From NCBI GenBank assembly GCA_035527155.1, contig DATLBB010000250.1, forward strand, positions 1-9,327: 9,327 nucleotides of DNA. The letters run 5' to 3'. The notes under the pieces were generated by a model, which saw only the letters and a list, made by a program, of their open reading frames with translations, was not told the origin of the DNA and did no database searches. The stretch is from CS2-K091 sp035527155 (GTDB lineage: Bacteria > Planctomycetota > Phycisphaerae > Sedimentisphaerales > Anaerobacaceae). Below are positions 1-6,453 of this stretch, piece by piece. Positions within the stretch are counted from its first letter, which is position 1. Every line of letters starts with the position of its first letter. Made by a program: the position numbers and the translations under genes.

Positions 1-141
1 AAAGCCCGATGCCTGCGTTGTCGGCCAAAAACGTTCTCAACGTGGAGAAAACCACGCCTCCGAGCATTTTTGGCCTGCCGCCTTGGCCTCGAACTTTTCG
101 CTCGGCCTCATAACGACCCGGTTATTCGGATAAGCTCTTAA
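1..141. repeat. Nested inverted-repeat intergenic element
   Basis: No gene is recognised before the first CDS. The outer arms GGCCAAAAA (23-31) and TTTTTGGCC (67-75) are perfect 9-bp complements. Between them a second perfect hairpin, CGTGG-AGAAAA-CCACG, occupies 41-56, so the RNA or single strand would form a branched or stacked structure. Frame 1 is open from the window edge to a TAA at 139-141, but its translation is Arg/Cys-rich and matches no family I know, so I do not call it coding. It could be the end of a dispersed intergenic repeat or a terminator for a gene left of the window; it lacks a clean T-run after the stem. Confidence 0.4.
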
Positions 142-165
142 AAATACGGGAATTTTTGAGAAACA

Positions 166-195
166 TTGAACCTTCATTTGTTTTTACTCGATAAT
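166..195 (+). promoter_or_regulatory. Possible sigma70-type promoter for the TIM-barrel gene
   Basis: TTGAAC (166-171) and GATAAT (190-195) are separated by 18 bp, close to the -35/-10 consensus. Transcription would begin near 202. The fit is good but the surrounding DNA is AT-rich, so chance matches are possible. Confidence 0.4.
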
Positions 196-271
196 AGCTT
201 TTGAGAGAGGGCCTCAAATGGTTGTGTCGGCCGGAGGCGGGGGTTCCTGGCAGACTTATGGAGACCGGATA

Positions 272-1072
272 ATGCGAATTAGATATGCTGTTTCAACAAT
301 GGTATTTTGGTGGCGGGAGAACAACCTTTCCTTCGAGCAGGAATGCCGGTTTCTCCACTCATTAGGCTTCGGTGTGGAGCTATGGCCGAATATAAAAGGC
401 CAGAACGAGTGCCGTTACGAGAGGCGTAGTTGGCCCAGGCTGGTGGAAGCTACCAAGGATATGCTGGTCTCGATGCGTTGTCGCAGTGACGGGCCGACAT
501 TGGAAGAGTGGAATGAGCAAATCGAGTGTGCCAAGCTGCTTGATGCCAATATCGTTACGGATTTGCTGAGTCTGGGTATTCGCGACGGCTCGGAGCTTGA
601 CAACTGTGATTTTGCCGCCGAGGTAATCAAGCAGGCCGGGGATAATAACATCAAATTGTGCCTCGAAACCGGCAGCTTGCAGACACTGAAGGACGTCGGC
701 AGAAAATTTGAATCGATCCGGTATTGCCTCGACACCGGCTATGCCAATCTGGACCGGGAATTTTCCTTCAAACAGTATGTGGATGATTTGGCCGAGAGAG
801 TGGCGTATTTGCACCTGAGCGACAACTACGGTCGTATGGATGACCATGAGCGGCCTGGCTTGAAGGGCGGTATATGCCGTGAAGATTGGGAATACTTATT
901 TAACGGTTTGAGCAAATACGATAACGACGTAATCGGCTCGTTAGAAATGAGCCCGTCTATGCCGGCTGTGATGATACGGCAGGCCAGCGAATTTTTGTTT
1001 GATGAATTGCAATGGCCGAATCGGCCGCAGAGACAGCCCAGGCATGTAGAGGTTGTCTATAATCCCGTATAA
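272..1072 (+). CDS. Sugar phosphate isomerase/epimerase-like TIM-barrel protein
   Basis: The 266-residue product looks like the xylose-isomerase-like / AP-endonuclease-2 TIM-barrel superfamily. These are metal-dependent enzymes that usually interconvert ketoses, inositols or sugar phosphates, and this one has no signal peptide, so it should be cytoplasmic. Visible signatures, numbered from the start chosen here: a first strand RYAVSTMVF, then VELWPN (35-40), a likely metal-binding Glu in CLETG (E132), Asp in CLDTGYAN (D154), His in YLHLSDN (H181), a DDH segment (190-192) and a final Glu in SLEMSP (E225). This order of E, D, H, E is the usual metal-ligand set. The frame is also open from an ATG at 218, which adds 18 Gly-rich residues. 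I chose 272 because it starts directly at barrel strand 1 and has GGAGA (260-264) 7 nt upstream. The gene stands alone, so its substrate cannot be inferred. Confidence 0.85.
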   Translation: MRIRYAVSTMVFWWRENNLSFEQECRFLHSLGFGVELWPNIKGQNECRYERRSWPRLVEATKDMLVSMRCRSDGPTLEEWNEQIECAKLLDANIVTDLLSLGIRDGSELDNCDFAAEVIKQAGDNNIKLCLETGSLQTLKDVGRKFESIRYCLDTGYANLDREFSFKQYVDDLAERVAYLHLSDNYGRMDDHERPGLKGGICREDWEYLFNGLSKYDNDVIGSLEMSPSMPAVMIRQASEFLFDELQWPNRPQRQPRHVEVVYNPV

Positions 1073-1174
1073 AAAAGACTCTGAATCACGGCTGAGAAAA
1101 CAACTCATTGGGGAGGTTTGAAGAGTGAAAATCGGAAAAAGCTAAAAAAGGCCGTCAAAACGGCGAAATTCTTG

Positions 1175-1202
1175 TTGATTATAGTTTTCGTGATAATATA
1201 AT
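1175..1202 (+). promoter_or_regulatory. Promoter of the lipoprotein operon
   Basis: TTGATT (1175-1180) and a perfect TATAAT (1197-1202) are separated by 16 bp, about 60 bp before the first operon start codon. Transcription would begin near 1209. That leaves the ATG at 1221 without a usable ribosome binding site and supports the downstream start at 1263. Confidence 0.5.
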
Positions 1203-1262
1203 AAGACTTGATTTTCTTAAATGTACGGAATCAACGGGTGCCAGTCTAATTTGGAGACAATG

Positions 1263-2660
1263 ATGAATGGAGTTAGACTTGGGAATCCTTTTTTATTTGC
1301 AATCTTAACGCTCTTAAATCTGCCCTTTTTTACAGGTTGTAATACCCCTAAGGACCACTTAACCACTTTTAACAGGTATTTTGAAAGTTTGGACTATGAG
1401 AATTCAGCCCTTTTTGCCCAGAAAAATATAGGCAAACAGAAAAACCCCAAAGGCGAGGATTTACTCTGGGCATTGCAGCTTGGGACCGTTGAAAGAATGC
1501 GCAAAGATTACCGGAAGAGTACGGAGCGCTTCGATAGAGCTGAGGATATGCTTAAGTATTATGACGAGCAGTCCAAAATTGGGGATGCTATCGGTTCTAC
1601 GATTGCAAGCGACAACGTAGTTCCTTACAGGGGCGAAGAGTATGACGGTATAATGATTAATACATACAAGGCCCTGAATTTTATGATTGAAGGCAAGATG
1701 GATTTGGCCAGGGTAGAGTTTAATCGGGCCCTTGACAGACAGAGACGGGCAAAGGAAAAATTCAGTGAAGAGATAAATAAACTCAAGTCCGAGCTGGAAG
1801 GGGAGCAACAACAAAACAAATTTTCAAAATCCAATGTTGAAAATCCTAAAACGCGTGAACTGTTAGCTCAAAAATATCCCAATCTCTACAATTTTGAAGC
1901 TTATCCCGATTTCGTTAATCCTTTTGCGACCTACCTGGCAGGTATATACTTTAGTCTTGTTGGCGACAACTCCAAGGCAGTGGATTTGCTCAAAGAGTCC
2001 TGTGGAATGGTTGCCAACAATGCCTATATAGCTGAAGACCTGAGTATTATCGAGGGGATACTTGACGGACAAGGTCAACTTGAAGATACAGTATGGTTGG
2101 TATTTGAAAATGGATTGGGGCCTGTAAAAAAAGAATTTAGACTGGATATTCCGTTGTTCGTTGCAACAAAGAAAGTTAAATATGTGGGGATTGCCCTGCC
2201 AAGATTGGAATTCAGAGACAGAGCACATCCATCTCTGGTCGCAGAAGTTGACGGAGAGCGTTATGAGACTTGTCTGGTCTCGGACATGGACAGGGTTGTC
2301 CAGACAGAGTTCAGTAAAGATTTTACGGGTATTTTAATAAGAGCTATTATATCGGCAACAGCAAAAGCTGTTGCTCAATATGCTCTTGAGGAGCAAAATT
2401 CTAATGCTGGATCTATCGCGTCCATTTTCATGGCGGTATACAGTTTTGCATCGACTGCTGCTGATGTCAGGATATGGACAACTTTGCCGAAAGAGTTTCA
2501 GGTTGCGAGGTTCAGAAAGCCGAAAAATGGTAAATTAAAAATCACTCCTGAAGGGTCTATTCCGCTTGATATTGATATTCCTGCTTGTAATAATGCAATA
2601 GTATATGTTAGAATAACAACTAATCAGGCCATACCGGCGTATGAGGTTATGACTTTTTAA
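1263..2660 (+). CDS. COG3014-type helical-repeat lipoprotein
   Basis: The 465-residue product begins with a signal peptide ending in the lipobox FFTGC, so Cys26 would be lipidated and the protein membrane-anchored. Residues about 30-260 are helical and TPR-like (alternating small and aromatic residues, with GKMDLARVEFNRAL and GDNSKAVDLLKES as repeat-like helices). They include a charged, coiled-coil-prone stretch at about 157-186. The C-terminal half is beta-rich: VWLVFENGLGP (277-287), a DMDRVVQTEF segment, an Ala-rich hydrophobic helix (about 354-372), and the block DVRIWTTLPKEFQVARF (411-427). That block resembles the conserved end of the uncharacterised COG3014 family. In Gram-negative bacteria COG3014 genes sit beside ycfL and lpoB, exactly as here. 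The start at 1263 is chosen for GGAGA at 1253-1257; ATG at 1260 is equally in frame, and 1221 would bury the signal peptide behind 14 extra residues. The molecular role of the family is unknown. Confidence 0.85.
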   Translation: MNGVRLGNPFLFAILTLLNLPFFTGCNTPKDHLTTFNRYFESLDYENSALFAQKNIGKQKNPKGEDLLWALQLGTVERMRKDYRKSTERFDRAEDMLKYYDEQSKIGDAIGSTIASDNVVPYRGEEYDGIMINTYKALNFMIEGKMDLARVEFNRALDRQRRAKEKFSEEINKLKSELEGEQQQNKFSKSNVENPKTRELLAQKYPNLYNFEAYPDFVNPFATYLAGIYFSLVGDNSKAVDLLKESCGMVANNAYIAEDLSIIEGILDGQGQLEDTVWLVFENGLGPVKKEFRLDIPLFVATKKVKYVGIALPRLEFRDRAHPSLVAEVDGERYETCLVSDMDRVVQTEFSKDFTGILIRAIISATAKAVAQYALEEQNSNAGSIASIFMAVYSFASTAADVRIWTTLPKEFQVARFRKPKNGKLKITPEGSIPLDIDIPACNNAIVYVRITTNQAIPAYEVMTF

Positions 2661-2691
2661 CTTAATTTTTTTTGTTAGACAGAGGGATAAA

Positions 2692-3126
2692 ATGAAAACG
2701 ATTACCAACATATTGCTTTTTGTTGTTGCGGTTGTCCTTGCAGGCTGTGTTGAGAAGCCTGATTCCAGAATTCACTTAAGGGAAAAGATAAGAAGCGACT
2801 CTCTTGTGGATAATATCGTAACTCGTCCGGTAGCCCATGCCTTTAGTGCATTGATAGGGGAAAGCATTGAAGTCACGCAGGCCGTTATGAGAAGAAACGA
2901 TGCCGGGCTTCTTGAGCTTCACGTTAACGGATACAACCGCTCATACCAAACCAAACGGTTCAGATACAGGGTGGAATGGCTTGATGAAAGTGGGCTATTG
3001 ATTCAAAGTAAAACAAGTGTCTGGCTGCCGGCGTCAGCTATGGGTAAATCTCCGTTTAGTCTTAAGGCTGTTGCGCCGACACCGAAAGCTGTGAATTTCA
3101 GAATGGATACAAGAAAGTGGGAGTAA
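2692..3126 (+). CDS. ycfL: YcfL-like (DUF1425) lipoprotein
   Basis: The 144-residue product has a short signal peptide with the lipobox LAGC (Cys19). The rest matches the YcfL/DUF1425 pattern as I know it: an Ile/Val strand carrying SIEVTQAVMRRNDAGLLEL, then RYRVEWLDESG (91-101), a Trp at 111 in a VWLP turn, and a final LKAVAPTPKAVNFRM strand (124-138). DUF1425 proteins are small beta-sandwich periplasmic lipoproteins of unknown function, encoded next to lpoB. A GAGG-type ribosome binding site (2682-2685) lies 6 nt before the ATG. The gene starts 31 nt after the COG3014 gene and ends 3 nt before the next start, so it is very probably co-transcribed and possibly translationally coupled. Confidence 0.85.
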   Translation: MKTITNILLFVVAVVLAGCVEKPDSRIHLREKIRSDSLVDNIVTRPVAHAFSALIGESIEVTQAVMRRNDAGLLELHVNGYNRSYQTKRFRYRVEWLDESGLLIQSKTSVWLPASAMGKSPFSLKAVAPTPKAVNFRMDTRKWE

Positions 3127-3129
3127 ATT

Positions 3130-3732
3130 ATGAAGCGAACAATATTACATCTAATAACGGTAAGCAGTATTTTAGCGGCCGGTTGTGCGCAGGAAACAGT
3201 GAACATCGATGTTATGCACGATGAGGGAAAGCCTGTTATGGCTCTGGACTACAGGGACTTCGATCTCGCCGCAAGTCAGCTAACTCAATCTTTGCTGGGT
3301 TCCGGTGCTCTTAAGAAGGAAGGCGGTGGTAGAACCGTGGTGGCCAGGGGCCGAATCATGAACGACACTATGCAAAGAATAGATACCAGCCAGCTTATGT
3401 CAAAAATTGAGATAGAGATATTAAGGAGTGGACAGGCAGTCATGACCCGCGCCATCGGCAGCGATGCCGACAAGCTCCTTCGTGAAGGGCGAGAATTGAG
3501 AGATGATGAAGAGTTTGACCAAAGCACCATCCCGGAAAGAGGCACCCTGCAAATGTTCGACTTTAGCATCAAGGGAAAAATCTTTCAGAGGAACATCCGC
3601 TACGACAAAAACCGTCAGCAGGTTGAGTATTATTTCCAACTCAGCCTCTCTGATGGCGTAAGCGGCCTGACATTTTGGCAGGATGAAGTAATTGTTGGAA
3701 AAAGGGGCAGCAATAAGTCTGTTGCCTGGTAA
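3130..3732 (+). CDS. lpoB: LpoB-family penicillin-binding-protein activator lipoprotein
   Basis: The 200-residue product has a signal peptide ending in AAGC (Cys19 lipidated). The position before the usual small residues is Ala with Leu one further back, a slightly relaxed lipobox. The body shows the LpoB layout: LDYRDFDLAASQLTQSLL (39-56), a VVARGRIMNDTMQRIDTSQL core (70-89), an EIEILRSG helix (94-101), GTLQMFDFSIKGKI (138-151), and VEYYFQLSLSDGVSGLTFWQ (165-184) ending in a Lys-containing strand. In Enterobacteria LpoB reaches from the outer membrane to activate the bifunctional peptidoglycan synthase PBP1b; the same role is inferred here, not shown. GGGAG (3119-3123) overlaps the upstream stop codon and lies 6 nt from the ATG, consistent with coupled translation. 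The annotation is firm at family level; the partner synthase is not in the window. Confidence 0.85.
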   Translation: MKRTILHLITVSSILAAGCAQETVNIDVMHDEGKPVMALDYRDFDLAASQLTQSLLGSGALKKEGGGRTVVARGRIMNDTMQRIDTSQLMSKIEIEILRSGQAVMTRAIGSDADKLLREGRELRDDEEFDQSTIPERGTLQMFDFSIKGKIFQRNIRYDKNRQQVEYYFQLSLSDGVSGLTFWQDEVIVGKRGSNKSVAW

Positions 3733-3769
3733 AAGAATTTAACAGTCAGGTTTTTCTGAGGGTGGAAAG

Positions 3770-5167
3770 ATGGAAAAAATAATGTGCATATTCGTGCTGT
3801 GCCTGCTGGCCACGGCAGTTGTGGCAGTTGATGAGCCGCCGGCAGTCGGGCATAATCCTACAGGTAATCCCGGCAACAAAGATGACACACCAAGTCGCCT
3901 TTTGCGGACCGAAAGAAACTACGTTGTTATCCGAGAAGTCATCGGCCAGGGCGTCGACAGAGAACAGGCCACAAAAAACGCCCTCTATAATGCCGTCAGT
4001 CAGGTCAGAGGTGTCAAAGTTGATTCCGGCAGCTACGAATTTGTCTTCCGCGGCGGAGGCGCCGGAATAGGTGCCGAACGGCCCGGCGGAACACGCCTTG
4101 AGTTCGGCTCGGTAGATGTCGCAACAAAAGGCACTGCCTATACAACCGAAATCGCCGGACTCGTAAAAACCTATGATGTTCTCGAAGAAAAGCAAATCGA
4201 CGGAAACACTTACCAGGTCAAACTTAGAGTCTCCGTCTACGACTATGCCGCCCGCGGCCTTACTAAAAGAGTCAAAATGGCACTAATGCCGGTCAAAACT
4301 CTCAAAAACAGCTACCCCTTCCTGGGTCTCGCGGTCGGCGCTGATGAGCTGGCGGCACTTTTTGCCCAGCGCCTGGCGGTGGCACTGACCCAGACCAACA
4401 AATTCGCCGTCCTCGACCGGGAAAGCATCAGTGACTTTGTCAAGGAAGAGAAAATGCTCCTTTCCTTCGATGCCCCTCTCGGAGAACAAGCAAAGCTCGC
4501 TGGAACTCTTGGCGCTGATTACTTGCTCGTAGGTACAATATCCGAGGCTAAAATCGAAAAGATTGAGAGGTACCTGGAGGTTGCTCAGTACACTGCCCGC
4601 AAATTTAAAGCCAGATTTGCCTTCAATTATCGCCTGGTCGACAGCTCCACAAAGCAGATAGTTTTTGCGTCCGTCGCCCAAAAGTATCTGGAAGACCAAC
4701 AGGTCAGAGACCTTGCCGACGAGCAGAACCCCGCCGAATGGGACCCGGCACAGGTACGAGACGCTTTCATCCGGCTCGTAGTCAAGGACGTGGTCGAAGC
4801 AATTATTGACCGTGTGCATCCTATCACAATCGCCGAGGTACAGCAGGACGGCCAGATAGTCCTGAATCAGGGCGGTGGTAGAATGACAAAAGGCATGATG
4901 TTCGACGTCTTCGCCAGGGGCAAGGAAGTCTTTGATGCTGATACCGAAGAGTTACTCGGAAGGGTTGAAAATCACGTAGCCACCATAGAAGTTCAAAGGG
5001 TGGCATACACAATGTCATTTGCAAAAGTAGTTCGCGGTGATTTGTCCAGGATTTCAAAAGGCCTTATCTGTCGCGCCAGAGAAGTCAAGAAGGACTACGA
5101 AGTCGGCAAAAAACCCAGTATTACCAAAACCGAAAAAGGAGGAGTCAAGCTGCCGTTCGATAAATAA
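3770..5167 (+). CDS. Secreted FlgT/CsgG-like three-domain envelope protein
   Basis: The 465-residue product has a type I signal peptide (residues 1-19, cleavage after VVA) and no lipobox, unlike the three genes before it. Residues about 50-155 resemble an FlgT N-domain (GQGVDREQATKNALYNAVSQ, then a strand ending YQVKLRVSVYDY). Residues about 168-345 resemble the CsgG / FlgT middle fold: MALMPVKT, LAALFAQRLAVALTQ, FAVLDRES, then AKLAGTLGADYLLVGTISE. Residues about 350-436 resemble the FlgT C-domain (IVLNQGGGRMTKGMMFDVF, EELLGRVE, IEVQRV, AKVVRGD, KGLICR). FlgT is a periplasmic flagellar H-ring protein in Vibrio, and CsgG is the curli secretion channel. No flagellar or curli gene is present here, so I infer an envelope role linked to the LpoB genes rather than either of those. 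A purine-rich GAGGGTGG lies just before the ATG. The gene is 37 nt downstream of lpoB and probably last in the operon. Confidence 0.82.
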   Translation: MEKIMCIFVLCLLATAVVAVDEPPAVGHNPTGNPGNKDDTPSRLLRTERNYVVIREVIGQGVDREQATKNALYNAVSQVRGVKVDSGSYEFVFRGGGAGIGAERPGGTRLEFGSVDVATKGTAYTTEIAGLVKTYDVLEEKQIDGNTYQVKLRVSVYDYAARGLTKRVKMALMPVKTLKNSYPFLGLAVGADELAALFAQRLAVALTQTNKFAVLDRESISDFVKEEKMLLSFDAPLGEQAKLAGTLGADYLLVGTISEAKIEKIERYLEVAQYTARKFKARFAFNYRLVDSSTKQIVFASVAQKYLEDQQVRDLADEQNPAEWDPAQVRDAFIRLVVKDVVEAIIDRVHPITIAEVQQDGQIVLNQGGGRMTKGMMFDVFARGKEVFDADTEELLGRVENHVATIEVQRVAYTMSFAKVVRGDLSRISKGLICRAREVKKDYEVGKKPSITKTEKGGVKLPFDK

Positions 5168-5351
5168 TGACTTTTTTTGGCCGGTTTGGTTATTACAAAG
5201 CCGTGCGTATCAGGGGCTATTGTTGCAATAAGTCGGTTGGAGCGGAGAAAATCTCATCAAGAGAAAGTGCGTGAAAGCGTGCAAAACAGATTTGCCGGAC
5301 AATGGTGAAGCTCACCGAATTTGCGCGATAGCTGAGATTTACCACGTTGAC
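5168..5351 (+). other. Intergenic tail with small stem-loops, no gene seen
   Basis: This stretch between the operon and its likely terminator has no start-anchored coding frame that resembles a protein. It contains several small stems: GAGA-AAA-TCTC (5245-5255), GCAAA-ACAGA-TTTGC (5281-5295) and GGTGA-AGC-TCACC (5304-5316). The GCAAA arm could pair instead with a second TTTGC at 5320-5324, so alternative folds exist. It matches no riboswitch or small-RNA family that I recognise. Confidence 0.3.
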
Positions 5352-5385
5352 AAAGGCTATGGGTAAACTTATACCCTTGGCCTTT
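5352..5385 (+). other. Stem-loop overlapping the operon terminator
   Basis: AAAGGC (5352-5357) pairs with GCCTTT (5380-5385), and inside it GGGTA (5361-5365) pairs with TACCC (5372-5376), with a small internal loop. Its right arm shares bases 5383-5385 with the next hairpin, so the two cannot both form fully. Confidence 0.4.
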
Positions 5386-5411
5386 ATCCGCCAATTTTCG
5401 TGGCGGATAAA
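5383..5411. terminator. Probable bidirectional terminator between convergent genes
   Basis: TTTATCCGCCA (5383-5393) and TGGCGGATAAA (5401-5411) form a perfect 11-bp stem with a 7-nt loop. It lies between the plus-strand operon, ending at 5167, and the minus-strand glycine-zipper gene, ending at 5463. The AT-rich stem base gives a weak U-tract on both strands, so it could serve either transcript. It lies 216 nt beyond the operon stop but only about 50 nt beyond the minus-strand stop, so the latter is the likelier user. Confidence 0.5.
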
Positions 5412-5462
5412 TTTATATCGTCAGGCAGTTACTTTGGCAGCGGTTATTATCGGGGCGTTTTC

Positions 5463-5876
5463 CTAAAAGCCGTATCCGGCCTGTTTAAGCTGCTCTTCCG
5501 TTGGCAGGGTGGTGTAGGTCTCACCTCTTGGGCCGATATAAACAACGCCCTGTTTTCTCAGCATTACGGGGGTAATGGAACCGTTGCTGTTGGTAATGTT
5601 GACCGTAACGGTGTTCATTTCCTGCCGGAGACTGTCTATTTCAGCTTTTGTTTTTTTCTTGTCCCGTTCGCTGCCTACTATATAGCCGGCACCACCGCCA
5701 ACCGCTGCCCCAATCAATGTTGCTTCTGTGTCGCCGCCTATCACCTGGCCGGCACCGGCACCAACCGCTGTACCAATAAGGGCGCCGGTTTGAGCATCGC
5801 TCTCGCAGCCCGCAACAAATGCCAGACCCAGACTCACCGCAACTGCCACTAAAATTAGTACCAAGTCTTTAGCCAT
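5463..5876 (-). CDS. Glycine-zipper lipoprotein
   Basis: The 137-residue product has a long hydrophobic signal ending in the lipobox VAGC, so Cys24 would be lipidated. Residues about 31-68 are a glycine zipper (GALIGTAVGAGAGQVIG, then a second GAAVGGGAGYIVG copy), the pattern of YMGG/SlyB/Omp-type glycine-zipper proteins whose helices pack tightly in membranes. A charged coiled-coil-prone segment follows (71-88). A compact C-terminal region (about 92-137) contains TNSNGS, PVMLRKQG, YIGPRGETYTTLP and ends in GYGF; it is not part of the standard glycine-zipper domain and I cannot name it. GGAGG (5882-5886 on this strand) lies 5-6 nt before the ATG. The gene is convergent with the LpoB operon and has its own promoter. 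An outer-membrane structural or envelope-stress role is a guess from the family. Confidence 0.82.
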   Translation of the reverse strand: MAKDLVLILVAVAVSLGLAFVAGCESDAQTGALIGTAVGAGAGQVIGGDTEATLIGAAVGGGAGYIVGSERDKKKTKAEIDSLRQEMNTVTVNITNSNGSITPVMLRKQGVVYIGPRGETYTTLPTEEQLKQAGYGF

Positions 5877-5910
5877 TTTTTACCTCCATTACCTTTCATT
5901 TCTATACTAA

Positions 5911-5940
5911 AGTATGAAAACCAAATTTCCATTAAGTCAA
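5911..5940 (-). promoter_or_regulatory. Promoter of the glycine-zipper gene, with palindrome
   Basis: On the minus strand TTGACT (5935-5940) is followed after 18 bp by CATACT (5911-5916). The -10 box lies within the perfect 12-bp palindrome ATACTTTAGTAT (5904-5915), about 30 nt before the start codon. The palindrome spans the -10 and predicted start site, where a dimeric regulator could bind; this is inference from position only. Confidence 0.45.
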
Positions 5941-6004
5941 GTTTCTATGTTCATTTTACTGTTGATTGGCCGCAATAATCAAGCAAATAATCCTTATAAG
6001 CTCA

Positions 6005-6034
6005 AAAATATACCCCTTCGGGGTCTCATATTTT
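6005..6034. terminator. Strong hairpin, possible bidirectional terminator
   Basis: AAAATAT (6005-6011) pairs with ATATTTT (6028-6034). Inside, ACCCC-TTC-GGGGT (6012-6024) forms a GC-rich stem, with a CTC bulge at 6025-6027. The GC core with flanking A and T runs is terminator-like on both strands. No gene clearly reads into it from either side, so it may insulate the glycine-zipper promoter. Confidence 0.4.
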
Positions 6035-6178
6035 ATCGGTTGTTCGGCAGTAATACCTTAAAGCAACTAAACTGAAGGCTAAACCGGCGGTTTTCGGCGT
6101 TGCCCGGCCGGAAAGATCAAAGCACCCCCAGCTTTGCCGTCGAGGGGTGTGAAGTTTGTTTCCGGCGGGGTGGGAGTG

Positions 6179-6230
6179 GATTTGGGATTTCTGATTTAAG
6201 ATTTCAGATTGGGTTTGTTTGGGTTTGTTT
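6179..6230. repeat. Degenerate GATTTNN heptamer array
   Basis: From 6179 the sequence reads in uninterrupted 7-bp steps: GATTTGG, GATTTCT, GATTTAA, GATTTCA, GATTGGG, TTTGTTT, GGGTTTG, then a T-run. A further GGGTTTG copy stands at 6311-6317. On the other strand this gives an artificial Gln/Lys/Asn/Ser-rich reading frame, part of a 135-codon spurious frame across 6026-6433. Confidence 0.7.
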
Positions 6231-6324
6231 TTTTCGCGCCCGCGGAGACGAGCATTTTCATAATGCTTTGTTAATACTTTATTTACGTTCATTTGGGCAT
6301 TTAGTAAATTGGGTTTGTTTGTAT

Positions 6325-6453
6325 TAGTTGATAGTTCGTAGTTCGTGGTTCGTTGTTGGCAAGCAGGGCTGGATAGGCGGTTTGCGTAGCTTGTAGTTGG
6401 TAGTTCGTAGTTCATTGTTAGTTCGTTGTTCATAGTTCGTGGTTCGTAGTTAT
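6325..6453. repeat. TAGTTCG-type heptamer array, two blocks
   Basis: Block A (6325-6359) reads TAGTTGA, TAGTTCG, TAGTTCG, TGGTTCG, TTGTTGG. Block B (6387-6453) reads TAGCTTG, TAGTTGG, TAGTTCG, TAGTTCA, then after a 4-nt phase slip TAGTTCG, TTGTTCA, TAGTTCG, TGGTTCG, TAGTTAT. A 27-bp non-repetitive spacer with GGCTGGATAGGCGG separates them. Degenerate heptamer arrays of this kind are known to be scattered through some planctomycete and cyanobacterial genomes; I have not verified other copies. Confidence 0.75.

Noticed and set aside
1144..1164. GCCGT-CAAA-ACGGC hairpin that would be a terminator on the minus strand
   Set aside because: The T-run is on the minus strand, where no gene reads toward it; on the plus strand it has no T-run and lies before the operon promoter.
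3746..4195. Minus-strand frame of 149 codons inside the FlgT/CsgG-like gene
   Set aside because: It is the antisense shadow of a strongly supported gene and has no recognisable domain.
5232..5366. Plus-strand open stretch of about 44 codons after the operon
   Set aside because: No start codon or ribosome binding site, and the same bases form several stem-loops, so a non-coding reading is simpler.
6026..6433. Open frame of 135 codons on the minus strand
   Set aside because: Its product is made largely of translated heptamer repeats (NYEL, KPKQTQ and SEILN strings), with no ribosome binding site and no family resemblance.
6325..6453. Possible CRISPR array
   Set aside because: Units are 7 bp and contiguous, with no 20-40 bp repeats or unique spacers and no cas gene nearby.
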